NCBI GenBank assembly: GCA_016874895.1 | Contig: VGSX01000020.1 | Span: 1-22,893, forward strand | Source of the DNA: Deltaproteobacteria bacterium | Lineage (GTDB): Bacteria > Desulfobacterota > Desulfobaccia > Desulfobaccales > Desulfobaccaceae | Length of the DNA: 22,893 bases | Direction: 5' to 3' | The notes under the pieces: model-generated | Told to the model about the DNA's origin: nothing | Database searches by the model: none | The model's input: the letters and a program-made list of their open reading frames with translations, nothing else | Shown: positions 16,213 to 22,893 of the stretch, piece after piece | How positions within the stretch are numbered: the stretch's first letter is position 1 | Layout: each line of letters starts with the position of its first letter | Made by a program: the position numbers and the translations under genes

Positions 16213-17259
16213 TCACTTGCCGATTGTGGCATTCAAGCTGTCAATAATGGTTAATCCTTTATCTGTTCCGAGCCAGTAGACCCCGTCATCATCCTGGAGC
16301 ATTTTTTTTACTTCCCAGCCTGCCAACCCTTCCCGGGGGGTCAGAATCCGCCAGGTAGCGCCCTCCAGCACCGCCACCCCGTCGAATTCGGAACCGAACC
16401 AGAGCCGTCCGTCCCGGTCTTCGAACAGGGAGCGCACCATTTCGCCGGCCAAGCCGTCCCGACGGGTCAGCTGGGTCCACCCTTTTAAGTCCAGGCGGGC
16501 GGCGCCGCCGTGCTGGGCAAAGCCGGTGGCCACCCACAGGGATCCGGTGCGGTCTTCCAGGAGGTCATGCACCGAGTTATGCGGCAAACCGTTTTCCGTG
16601 GTGAAGGTTTGCCACTTTTGGCCGTCGAATCGAGACAGCCCTCCCCGCACCGGTGAGCCCGAACCGAACCACATGGCCCCGTCCCTGGTCTGGTAGACGA
16701 CATCCACCGGGGCAGAACCTAGGCCGTCAGCATGGGCCAAGGTGGTGAAGGAACGGCCGTCATAACGGCTAATTCCCCTCTCGCCCCCGATCCAAACACT
16801 GTCGTTCTGGTCCACCCAGAGCGCCGTCACCGGCCCGGAAGGCAGGCCGTCGGCCTGGGTGAACCGCCGCCACTGGCCCTGGGCATACCGGCTGAGACCA
16901 TCCTGGTGGCCGACCCACAAAACGCCCCGGCGATCTAGCCGAATGTCCCGCACATAGCGCCTGACCGGTGAATCGTCCGGCAAGGGCAGCAAATCCCCGG
17001 TGCGACGGTCCACTGCGACCAGACCATCCCGGCCCCCGGCCCATACTACGTCACCCTGGATCGCCAGGGCCATGACATCGTAAGGCGGCCGGATGGTGCG
17101 CCAGCCCGGCAGAGGCTGTCCAACTTCCGGCGACCGGAACTTTACTTGAATCAGCACAATTACCAGCCCGGCCAGCGCCAGGGCGATTAACCAGAAGCCC
17201 CAGAGAGAGCGGCCTGTTCTCTCCGGGTCGGCCTCTTGATAAAACGTCCCCCGGTTCAA
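16213..17259 (-). CDS. Membrane-anchored seven-blade Reg_prop-type propeller protein
   Basis: A 348-residue protein: short cytoplasmic N-terminus, one transmembrane helix at about 19-38, then a periplasmic propeller. Seven blade signatures are visible, each with a [VL]W-[VIF]-G...GL/GI...D core: VVWAGGRDGLVAVD, VLWVGHQDGLSRY, SVWIGGERGISRYD, MWFGSGSPVRGGLSRFD, SLWVATGFAQHGGAARLD, LWFGSEFDGVAVLE and YWLGTDKGLTIID. This repeat is the one found in the sensor part of hybrid two-component regulators, but no kinase or output domain is attached. The start is a TTG at 17257-17259 with GGAGG upstream, overlapping the stop of the ABC ATPase gene. Coupling to the transporter suggests a periplasmic sensor or assembly role, which is inference. 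Confidence 0.85.
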   Translation of the reverse strand: MNRGTFYQEADPERTGRSLWGFWLIALALAGLVIVLIQVKFRSPEVGQPLPGWRTIRPPYDVMALAIQGDVVWAGGRDGLVAVDRRTGDLLPLPDDSPVRRYVRDIRLDRRGVLWVGHQDGLSRYAQGQWRRFTQADGLPSGPVTALWVDQNDSVWIGGERGISRYDGRSFTTLAHADGLGSAPVDVVYQTRDGAMWFGSGSPVRGGLSRFDGQKWQTFTTENGLPHNSVHDLLEDRTGSLWVATGFAQHGGAARLDLKGWTQLTRRDGLAGEMVRSLFEDRDGRLWFGSEFDGVAVLEGATWRILTPREGLAGWEVKKMLQDDDGVYWLGTDKGLTIIDSLNATIGK

Positions 17260-17915
17260 ACCGCCTCCAGGCGTTGGACTATGCGGCCCCGGTCCAGAAA
17301 AAGAAAATCTTCGACCACTGCTGCGGCCTCCTGGCGATCATGGGTCACATAAATCAGGGTGCCCCGACTCTTTGTCACCGTGGTCTTAATAAGCTGCAAT
17401 AGATGATGCTTCAATTCCGGGTCCAGGTTGATCAGGGGTTCATCCAGAAGCAGCAGGCGGGGGCGGGGCGCCAGGGTGCGGGCCAGGCTTACCCGCCGAG
17501 CTTCGCCCCCCGAAATCTGGTAAGGGTAACGCCGGGCCAGCGCGGTGAGGGACATCTGCTCCAAAAGCTCCTCTAACCTCTCCTGGGCGGCTTTTTTGGG
17601 CGATTTATACAGACCGAACAGAATATTCTGGGCCACCGTCAGGTGCGGCCACAGCGCCGGGGTCTGAAAAAGAAAGCCCAAGCCCCGGCGATGAGGTTCC
17701 AGGGCCCAGCCCGGACGGCTGGCCAACCGGCCATCCAGGTAAATTTCACCCGCGTCCGGAAGGTCCAGTCCGGCCAGAAGCCGCAACAGGGTGGTCTTGC
17801 CGCTCCCGGACGGCCCCAGAACGGCCAGAGTCCCCAAGGCCGGCACGGTAAAGGAAACTCCCGCCACCGCGGCCACTGTCCCGTAGCCTTTGCTGAGTTC
17901 AACCACTTGGATCAT
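17256..17915 (-). CDS. ABC transporter ATP-binding protein, iron(III)/spermidine-type importer
   Basis: The ATPase subunit that powers the importer encoded in the same operon. In 219 residues it has Walker A GPSGSGKT (34-41), the Q-loop glutamine at 84, the signature ISGGE (134-138), Walker B LLLLDEP with catalytic E159, D-loop, and the switch histidine H192. It is shorter than the usual FbpC/PotA proteins of about 350 residues, because it ends straight after the H-loop region and lacks the C-terminal TOBE regulatory domain; the same compact form is known in several importer families. It is separated from the permease gene by the two zinc-ribbon genes. Its stop overlaps the TTG start of the propeller gene. 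Confidence 0.93.
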   Translation of the reverse strand: MIQVVELSKGYGTVAAVAGVSFTVPALGTLAVLGPSGSGKTTLLRLLAGLDLPDAGEIYLDGRLASRPGWALEPHRRGLGFLFQTPALWPHLTVAQNILFGLYKSPKKAAQERLEELLEQMSLTALARRYPYQISGGEARRVSLARTLAPRPRLLLLDEPLINLDPELKHHLLQLIKTTVTKSRGTLIYVTHDRQEAAAVVEDFLFLDRGRIVQRLEAV

Positions 17916-17975
17916 AGCAGATCTGGCCGCCCCCTGGCCTTTGACCCCTTACCCCGGACCACTGCTGACTGCCCC

Positions 17976-18635
17976 CTAAACCGCCAGGGGCGCGCCGCAT
18001 CGGCTGCAGAACCTGGCGGTGGGAGCGGGGCTGTGGCCGCACCTGGGGCACTGCCGGGGGACTTGAGCCACCGGGGCGCCGCAATGTTCACAGAACCTGC
18101 TCCCCGTCGGGATGGCTCGGCCACAGCCGGAGCAGCTTAGCCCAGCGGGCAGACTCCCCACAGCCCGAGGCTGCGGCAAAGGCGGCGGGGGCCAGGCGGC
18201 GCCCGGAGCTCCCTGAAATCCGACCTGGCGCCGCAGATTTTCCAATTGTCCCCAGAACTGCTGGGCCTGCACAAGGTTGCCCGGAGGCTGGTCCAGGCAG
18301 ATGAACAACCGGTTTTTGCCGTCCCGGAGCAGGAATATCAGCCGGGCGTCGCCCTGGCCGACTTCGAAACTGGCATCAGCGATGTCATGCAGGCCAAAGC
18401 CTGAAACACCCCGAGGTTTGAGGATGCCAGTAAAAATATTGTGAAAAAGGAGGATTATCCGATGAGGGGTAAGGCCCATAAAATATTCCGCCGCCGAGGT
18501 GGGGGTCACGCCGGCCAGGGCGACGCGGGCCAGTTTATGGGTTTCTTCCCGGGTGTTGACCATGGCCAGAAGCGTTTCCCCGGGTTCCAGGCGCGCCGTC
18601 AACAGTCGGTGAATTTTTTCGAGGCTTAAGGCCAT
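17976..18635 (-). CDS. PH/GRAM-like domain protein with two C-terminal zinc ribbons
   Basis: A 219-residue protein with no signal peptide or membrane helix. Residues about 15-135 form a strand-rich domain of bacterial PH/GRAM-like appearance (ARLEPGETLLAMVN..., AAEYFMGLTPHRIILLFHNIFTG, ISADASF-type strands, RDGKNRLFICLDQPPG, then a terminal helix VQAQQFWGQLENLRRQ). Two zinc ribbons follow: C168/C171/C182/C185 and C196/C199/C210/C213. AGGAGGAG precedes the ATG. Such PH-like domains with ribbons occur in bacterial multi-domain proteins at the membrane or in signalling; no specific ligand can be given. The gene sits 18 bp after the previous ribbon gene and 60 bp before the ABC ATPase gene. Confidence 0.82.
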   Translation of the reverse strand: MALSLEKIHRLLTARLEPGETLLAMVNTREETHKLARVALAGVTPTSAAEYFMGLTPHRIILLFHNIFTGILKPRGVSGFGLHDIADASFEVGQGDARLIFLLRDGKNRLFICLDQPPGNLVQAQQFWGQLENLRRQVGFQGAPGAAWPPPPLPQPRAVGSLPAGLSCSGCGRAIPTGSRFCEHCGAPVAQVPRQCPRCGHSPAPTARFCSRCGAPLAV

Positions 18636-18653
18636 GTCATTCTCCTCCTGGGT

Positions 18654-18968
18654 TTAGCGGGATAGGGCCGTGCCGCACTGCTCGCAGAACCGTTCCCCCG
18701 GGGTGACCCGATTGCCGCAACCGGGACAGCTGGAGGGGGCAACCGGGGGTTCCAGCCGAGCACCGCACTGCTCACAAAAGTGCATCCCCGGGCTCTGAGG
18801 GGCGCCGCAGACAGGGCAACCGGAGGCAACCGCCGTCATGGTCGGTCGGTCATACGCCCCCGCAGCTATGCGCTGCCGCCGGCGGCGAATCTTGATAAAA
18901 TATCCCGCCACACAGATCAGGACCACTATCAGACCAGAGAGAACTATTGTCGGCGAAATTTCATTCAT
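18654..18968 (-). CDS. Small membrane protein with two zinc ribbons
   Basis: A 104-residue protein: one N-terminal transmembrane helix (about 7-26), a basic patch (KIRRRRQR) that predicts a cytoplasmic C-terminus, then two ribbons, C51/C54/C65/C68 and C81/C84/C95/C98. GAGGAG lies upstream of the ATG. It is the simplest member of the window's ribbon family and lies between the ABC permease and the PH-like ribbon protein. With its tail in the cytoplasm it could anchor a partner at the membrane next to the transporter. Confidence 0.85.
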   Translation of the reverse strand: MNEISPTIVLSGLIVVLICVAGYFIKIRRRRQRIAAGAYDRPTMTAVASGCPVCGAPQSPGMHFCEQCGARLEPPVAPSSCPGCGNRVTPGERFCEQCGTALSR

Positions 18969-19061
18969 CCAGAAAGCTCCTCTATTTTTGGTAACGGTAA
19001 CAGAACGTAATACTTAAAACTTCCCGGAATTTTTCGAACCTGACCGGCAGCCTGCTCAGGC

Positions 19062-20711
19062 TTAAATCCTTAACCTGTGATGCTTGGGCAGCAGGCGGAA
19101 CCAGGCCGCCAGAGTCAAGGCTGCCCCACAGCCGGCCACAAGCACGGTAAGGGCCAGAACCAGGCAGAGGCCGGCAACAGTGTCTGCGGCTCCGTAATGC
19201 AGGTAGTTGTATATTCTCATGACCAGGGTGGCCCGCCCCGGCGGCGCCACCAGCAGGGTGGCCCCCAGTTCACCCAGGGACAGCATGAAGCCCAAACCCG
19301 CTCCGGCCAGCAGTCCCGGCGCTAAAATCGGCAATGTCACCTGGCGCCAGGTCTGCCAGCGGCTCGTCTGCAATATCCGGGCGGCTTCAAACCAGAGGGG
19401 ATCCTGGGACTTCACTTGGACCAGCAGCACGAGGGCAACCCACGGGATGAAACGGCTGAGATCGGCCCATACCGGCATGAGGCCGGCCTCAACCATAAAC
19501 CAGGGAAACCAGGGGCTGCTGTTCAAGGCAATGAGGCCGATGCCCACCAGGGGCGCCGGGAGGGCCAGGGTCGCGGCGATCAGCAGCCACCAGAACAGCC
19601 TCGCCGCCTTATCCTGATTAAGCTCCCGGGCCACGGCCAGGGCCGGAGCCAGACCCAGAAGTGTGCTCAGGCCTGCCACCCACAGGCTGTAAGTAATTTC
19701 TGGAGCCGCAGACCAGACGGTGTCCACCATCCTGCTCCCGCCTCCGGCGGAGAGACCCAAACCCAGAAGCAAAAGGGCTAATTGGCCCAGGAGCAGACCC
19801 AGGGCGCCATATTGCCCCGCCCTGAAATACCGGGGCCAAACCGGCGGCCTCTCCCAGGCCGTGATGGTCCAGGCCGGGGGCTGGAGGGAATCCCGCAGCC
19901 CGGCAATGGCCGCCGCCACAACTGCACCCGTCACCAGCAGCAACGGCAGAGACAGGGCCAGTGCCCTGGCCGGCTCGTGACTGGCGCTGAATTCGGCAAA
20001 AATCTCCAAAGCATAGACCTGGTACTGGAACAGTGAGGGCACACTATAATCAGTGATACTCAGGAGAAACAAGAAACCGGCGCCGGCCAGAATCTTCGGA
20101 GCCGCCAGGGGCAGGATGATCCGTCTGAAAACCACCACATCGCCACGGCTGAGCCGGGCCGCCTCGATGAGTTTCGGGTCCACTGTTTCCAGTCCGACCA
20201 GGGCCAGTCCCACAGCCAGCGGTAACAGGGCCATCACCTGCACCCACCAGGCCGCCAGGCCGCCCTGGAAGGGAATTGCCCCCAGACCCAACCACGCCAA
20301 AAGAAAATTCACCGCGTCCGCCAGGGTCCACCAGGCCAGGGCCTGAACACAAAAGGGCACGGGCAGCAGCATCAGCGGCAACCACCTCAGATATGCCAGC
20401 ACCCCCCGGTGCCAGCGCCATAAAACCAAGGCCGCGAGCACCCCCAGGGCCGTGCCCACCCCGGCCACTCCCACGGCCAACCCCACGCTTCTGACTAGCA
20501 ACAGCCAGCGCCGACCCAGGGGGACTGCCAGCCACAACCAATCGGCCTGACCGCTCCCCACGGCCAGCCCCAGGTGATACCATAAGACCAGAAAAGGTCC
20601 CATGACGAGGGCGAACCCGAGGCAAAGCGCGCCCCGGTGTCCCAGATCGAGGCTGACCGATAATCCCCCCCAGCGCGGTCGCAAAGGTGCTGTTTCAGGG
20701 TGGCCGGCCAT
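19062..20711 (-). CDS. ABC transporter permease, FbpB-type (iron(III) importer, double length)
   Basis: A 549-residue inner-membrane protein with about twelve transmembrane helices, formed of two homologous halves as in FbpB/SfuB iron(III) permeases. Each half has the cytoplasmic EAA coupling loop: LIEAARLSRGDVVVFRRIILPLAAP in the first (around residue 180) and WFEAARILQTSRWQTWRQVTLPILAP in the second (around 440). The ATG overlaps the stop of the binding-protein gene as TAATG, so the two are coupled. Substrate specificity cannot be decided from the permease; related permeases also carry thiamine or phosphonates. Confidence 0.93.
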   Translation of the reverse strand: MAGHPETAPLRPRWGGLSVSLDLGHRGALCLGFALVMGPFLVLWYHLGLAVGSGQADWLWLAVPLGRRWLLLVRSVGLAVGVAGVGTALGVLAALVLWRWHRGVLAYLRWLPLMLLPVPFCVQALAWWTLADAVNFLLAWLGLGAIPFQGGLAAWWVQVMALLPLAVGLALVGLETVDPKLIEAARLSRGDVVVFRRIILPLAAPKILAGAGFLFLLSITDYSVPSLFQYQVYALEIFAEFSASHEPARALALSLPLLLVTGAVVAAAIAGLRDSLQPPAWTITAWERPPVWPRYFRAGQYGALGLLLGQLALLLLGLGLSAGGGSRMVDTVWSAAPEITYSLWVAGLSTLLGLAPALAVARELNQDKAARLFWWLLIAATLALPAPLVGIGLIALNSSPWFPWFMVEAGLMPVWADLSRFIPWVALVLLVQVKSQDPLWFEAARILQTSRWQTWRQVTLPILAPGLLAGAGLGFMLSLGELGATLLVAPPGRATLVMRIYNYLHYGAADTVAGLCLVLALTVLVAGCGAALTLAAWFRLLPKHHRLRI

Positions 20712-21724
20712 TAACGCAGGAACAGCTCCCGCATGTCCTGTTGTACCTGGGGCAAGTGCTGATAAATCTGCTCAAGATGCAGATCCATGCCCTTAATGGC
20801 GCTATCCTTGAAGCAGACGGGCTCCGCCGTCACCGGACGCGAGGGCGCCAGGCACCAGCCCGAAGCCACCAGCAGGTTTTCCACTTCTATACTAAGCAGA
20901 AAATCAATGAAGGCGCGTCCTTCCTGCGGGTGGGGACCGCCGGCCACCAGTGCCGCCGTATTGGGAATAATCAGGGTGCCCATGCCTTCCTGATCGGGAA
21001 AGATCGCTGTCACCCCCGCACCCCGCTGTATTGCCGCACAGGCGTCATCCGTGTCCGTCAAACCGATGAGCAGTTGGCCCTGCACCACCAGATCCCTCAC
21101 AGTGGCATTACCCTCAGCCAGTCGCAGACCGCGTTCCTTGATATGTTCAAAAAAGGCTTTCCCCTGCTGCGGTCCCAGGTAAGCATACAGGGCCGCGGCA
21201 TGGGTGAGGGTAGTGCCAAAAAGGGGATACGCCAGCCCCACCTGCGACCCGGGTAAGGTAGAATCGAGGAGATCGAACAGGGAGACGGGGCGTTGGCCTG
21301 GCGGCAACCCCCGGTTATTGACCAAAAGCACCCGGGCCCGGCCGGCGAAACCGGTCCAGTAACCCTCCGGGTCCTTAAAAGTGGCGGGAATGTCTTGTGC
21401 CGAGGGGGAGATATAAGGGGTCAGCAGCCCTTTGTCTTTCAGGAGCAGGGTCTGGACGAACTCTCCGCTCCAGAAGACATCAGCTTGCGGCCGGGATTTT
21501 TCCGCCACCAGGCGATTCACCATGCCGGTGGTCTTGGCGGCCTCCACATCGTAAACCGCCAGGACTTTGATCCCGGTCTGCTGGGAAAATTTCCGGATGA
21601 CAGGCTCGGCATAGTGTTGATCCACTGAGGCGTAAACCACCACCGCTTTTTCCTGCCTGACATCAGAGCAAGCCACCACAGAAATAAGAACGATGAGCAT
21701 AAGAAAAAATAACGAGGCTCGCAT
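20711..21724 (-). CDS. Lipoprotein substrate-binding protein of an iron(III)-type ABC importer
   Basis: The periplasmic receptor that delivers substrate to the permease. It is 337 residues long, with a lipobox (VVAC, lipidated C19) after a hydrophobic signal. The mature part begins AVVVYASVDQHYAEPVIRKFSQQTGI and contains QADVFWSGEF and GMVNRLVAEK, the pattern of FbpA-like (COG1840) periplasmic iron proteins. The paired C-terminal tyrosines that bind iron in FbpA are not obvious, so the metal is not proven and another substrate of the same family is possible. The ATG at 21722-21724 has GGGAGG upstream. An in-frame ATG 20 codons earlier is rejected because it overlaps the -10 box and lacks an RBS. 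Confidence 0.9.
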   Translation of the reverse strand: MRASLFFLMLIVLISVVACSDVRQEKAVVVYASVDQHYAEPVIRKFSQQTGIKVLAVYDVEAAKTTGMVNRLVAEKSRPQADVFWSGEFVQTLLLKDKGLLTPYISPSAQDIPATFKDPEGYWTGFAGRARVLLVNNRGLPPGQRPVSLFDLLDSTLPGSQVGLAYPLFGTTLTHAAALYAYLGPQQGKAFFEHIKERGLRLAEGNATVRDLVVQGQLLIGLTDTDDACAAIQRGAGVTAIFPDQEGMGTLIIPNTAALVAGGPHPQEGRAFIDFLLSIEVENLLVASGWCLAPSRPVTAEPVCFKDSAIKGMDLHLEQIYQHLPQVQQDMRELFLR

Positions 21725-21766
21725 GGTTACCTCCCTGGTGAGGAGCCCTAATTGAAAAATTGCCGC

Positions 21767-21796
21767 ATTATATTCCCAAAGCAATCAATAGATCAA
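21767..21796 (-). promoter_or_regulatory. Promoter of the ABC/zinc-ribbon operon
   Basis: On the minus strand TTGATC (21796-21791) is followed after 18 bases by a perfect TATAAT (21772-21767). It lies about 45 bp upstream of the ATG at 21724, giving a leader of about 35 nt with an RBS. It is the best-looking promoter in the window and directly abuts a 17-bp palindrome on its upstream side. Confidence 0.6.
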
Positions 21797-21813
21797 GGGT
21801 TATTTAGTAACCC
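21797..21813. promoter_or_regulatory. 17-bp palindrome abutting the -35 box (candidate operator)
   Basis: GGGTTA and TAACCC flank a five-base centre (TTTAG). The site touches the -35 hexamer of the ABC operon promoter and has no T-tract, so it is more likely a regulator site than a terminator. It has no resemblance to a Fur box (GATAATGATAATCATTATC), so iron control by Fur is not supported by this element. Confidence 0.4.
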
Positions 21814-21825
21814 AGATCCAACGCC

Positions 21826-21895
21826 TTATTTGGCTACAGGCTCGATGGTGGCGGTGCTGGCCGCTTTGTGAGTCGGATTGACAGGACTGGGTTTT
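21826..21895 (-). other. Possible 3' remnant of an unknown coding sequence
   Basis: Read on the minus strand this stretch encodes SKPSPVNPTHKAASTATIEPVAK followed by a TAA stop at 21826-21828, preceded by several stop codons in AT-rich DNA. The local GC is higher than the surrounding gap and the composition looks protein-like. It may be the surviving C-terminus of a deleted gene at the edge of the toxin-antitoxin insertion. It is short, so chance is quite possible. Confidence 0.2.
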
Positions 21896-21907
21896 GAATA
21901 TTATCAT
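21878..21907 (+). promoter_or_regulatory. Promoter of the toxin-antitoxin module
   Basis: A consensus TTGACA (21878-21883) is followed after 17-18 bases by TTATCA/TATCAT (21901-21907) as the -10, about 40 bp upstream of the antitoxin ATG. The -10 region lies inside the two inverted repeats at 21898-21925, as expected for an autoregulated module. Confidence 0.5.
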
Positions 21908-21925
21908 AATATATAAAAATGATAA
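21898..21925. promoter_or_regulatory. Palindromic operator candidate for the antitoxin
   Basis: Two overlapping inverted repeats: ATATTAT-C-ATAATAT at 21898-21912, and TTATCAT...ATGATAA (arms 21901-21907 and 21919-21925, 11-base gap). They cover the -10 and start region of the module. RHH antitoxins of the VapB type bind such sites, alone or with the toxin, to repress their own operon. The arms match the half-site of the palindrome at 884-901. Confidence 0.45.
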
Positions 21926-21944
21926 CATGATGGAGTAAATTGCC

Positions 21945-22193
21945 ATGGTACGGACGCAGATTCAATTGACCGAAGAGCAGGCGGCGCAGTTGAAAGAACT
22001 GGCGCACGCCTCCAACGAATCCATCGCGGCCATCATCCGCAAGGCCCTGGACCAGTTTTTAAGGGCACAGCAACCCGACAATCGCCGGGATTACCGCCGT
22101 GCTGCAGCGATAATCGGCAAATATGAGGCAGGCAGAACGGATATTGCCGGCAACCACGACCGCTACCTGGAGGAGGACTTTGGGGCATGCTGA
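21945..22193 (+). CDS. Ribbon-helix-helix antitoxin (VapB/CopG-like)
   Basis: An 82-residue protein starting MVRTQIQLTEEQAAQLKELA, with the short N-terminal strand and the helix-turn-helix pair (AHASNESIAAIIRKALDQFL) typical of RHH/CopG-type DNA-binding dimers. The C-terminal half (YRRAAAIIGKYEAGRTDIAGNHDRYLEEDF) has the flexible acidic tail that usually wraps the toxin. GGAG lies upstream of the ATG. It overlaps the toxin gene by 7 bp. Likely roles are neutralising the PIN toxin and repressing the operon by binding at 21898-21925. Confidence 0.88.
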   Translation: MVRTQIQLTEEQAAQLKELAHASNESIAAIIRKALDQFLRAQQPDNRRDYRRAAAIIGKYEAGRTDIAGNHDRYLEEDFGAC

Positions 22194-22597
22194 TTTTCGC
22201 CGATACCTCAGCCCTGTTCGCCCTGCTGGTCAGGAACGACCTCGGGCATGCCGCCGCCAAAGCCAATTTTGAGGACCTCATGAAACAACGGGCCAGGCTG
22301 TTGACCAGCTCTTACGTGCTGCTGGAAACCCTAACGCTGCTGCAACGCCGGGTTAGTCTGGAAGCCGTCTTTGACTTCAACCACAAATTTATGCCGCTGC
22401 TGGAAGTCGTCTGGGTGGATGAGACCTGGCACGCCCGGGCCCTGCAGCGCTTGCAGGCGGAAAGGAGCCGCAGCCTCAGCCTTACCGACTGCCTTAGTTT
22501 CGAAATCATGGAGGCCGAAGAGATCGACACGGCCTTCAGCGTGGACCGGCATTTTAGCGAGCGCGGTTTCAAGATGGCAGCATTGCAAGAGGATTGA
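22187..22597 (+). CDS. PIN-domain toxin, VapC-type ribonuclease
   Basis: A 136-residue PIN-domain protein. The four acidic metal-binding residues are present at D6 (FADTSAL), E47 (LLETLTLL), D101 (LTDCLSFEIM) and D120 (FSVDRHF), so it is probably active. VapC enzymes cut RNA, often tRNA or rRNA; the target of this one cannot be read from sequence. ATG overlaps the end of the antitoxin gene by 7 bp (ATGCTGA). Its 3' end overlaps the 3' end of the opposite-strand autotransporter-like gene by about 29 bp. Confidence 0.9.
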   Translation: MLIFADTSALFALLVRNDLGHAAAKANFEDLMKQRARLLTSSYVLLETLTLLQRRVSLEAVFDFNHKFMPLLEVVWVDETWHARALQRLQAERSRSLSLTDCLSFEIMEAEEIDTAFSVDRHFSERGFKMAALQED

Positions 22598-22893
22598 GAT
22601 GGGTGATGGGAAAGTTCATGGTCGAGAGGGCGGCATACTTGGCCGGGGAGATTTCCGTATACACTGCGGCCACCCCGGCGTTGGTGGTCAGGGCGTTAAT
22701 AGTGTTCAGGACCGTCAGCAGGTCGCCGCCGTTTGCAGATGGCGCCAGGGAGTTCAGGGCGTTGCCAACTGACCGCTGGTTGGCGGACAACACCAGGCCC
22801 GCCGGGGTATAGTTGGCCACCGCCTGCAGGTCCGCGGTGGTGGGGGTGTAGCCGGCCTGCCAGAACAGGGTGCGGGGGGCCCCCACCCGGGGG
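22569..22893 (-). pseudogene. 3' fragment of an autotransporter-like protein (truncated, continues past window)
   Basis: On the minus strand from the window edge, the product contains LFWQAGYTPTTADLQAVANY, NQRSVGNALNSLAPSANGGDLLTVLNTINAL and VYTEISPAKYAALSTMNFP, the sequence style seen at the junction between passenger and beta-barrel in autotransporter proteins. In such proteins the chain continues for about 300 residues into the outer-membrane barrel. Here it ends after only eight further residues (NPLAMLPS) at 22569, inside the 3' end of the PIN-toxin gene. The homologous part stops at about 22597-22600, where the toxin gene ends. I therefore call it a gene cut by the toxin-antitoxin insertion; the upstream part is outside the window. 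Confidence 0.65.

Overview
This window is GC-rich chromosomal DNA with short AT-rich gaps. Almost every gene lies on the minus strand. The gene content (Sir2 deacetylase, zwf-gnd pair, a decayed PqqD/radical-SAM/DUF5714-like gene, an iron-type ABC transporter, and many small zinc-ribbon membrane proteins) suggests a Desulfobacterota/deltaproteobacterial anaerobe. That assignment is an inference from gene style; there is no rRNA or other phylogenetic marker here.

Layout from left to right. 1-651: 3'-truncated (window edge) Sir2/CobB deacetylase. 652-1333: AT-rich gap with no convincing gene and an 18-bp perfect palindrome. 1334-4454: zwf and gnd, the NADPH-generating oxidative branch of the pentose phosphate pathway. 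4465-6065: a broken PqqD-like/radical-SAM/DUF5714-type gene with three reading-frame lesions. It still has a good promoter and RBS and runs directly into gnd, so it may now serve mainly as the leader of gnd-zwf.

6196-15904: an apparent operon of eleven tightly packed, mostly unrecognised genes, several overlapping by 4-16 bp. Read in the direction of transcription it encodes a polytopic membrane protein with a short WYD-like N-terminal module, a second polytopic protein, a 671-residue secreted toxin-like protein, an unknown cytosolic protein, and an unknown protein ending in three zinc ribbons. These are followed by small exported proteins and membrane proteins built from zinc ribbons, a proline-rich or short linker, and a membrane or periplasmic domain. 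The C-terminal part of the 671-residue protein shows order-conserved landmarks reminiscent of the anthrax edema factor/ExoY nucleotidyl cyclase fold. This cluster is the best candidate for an undescribed system.

16213-21724: a second minus-strand operon with a consensus-like promoter next to a 17-bp palindrome. It encodes an iron(III)-type ABC importer (lipoprotein, double-length permease, ATPase) with two further zinc-ribbon genes inserted between permease and ATPase, followed by a membrane-anchored seven-blade propeller protein. Across the two operons there are twelve C-x2-C...C-x2-C zinc ribbons in six proteins, a density that suggests the two operons are functionally related.

21878-22597: a plus-strand RHH antitoxin/PIN toxin (VapBC-type) module with palindromic operator candidates over its promoter. 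22569-22893: the convergent 3' end of an autotransporter-like gene whose expected barrel region is missing exactly at the toxin-antitoxin boundary.
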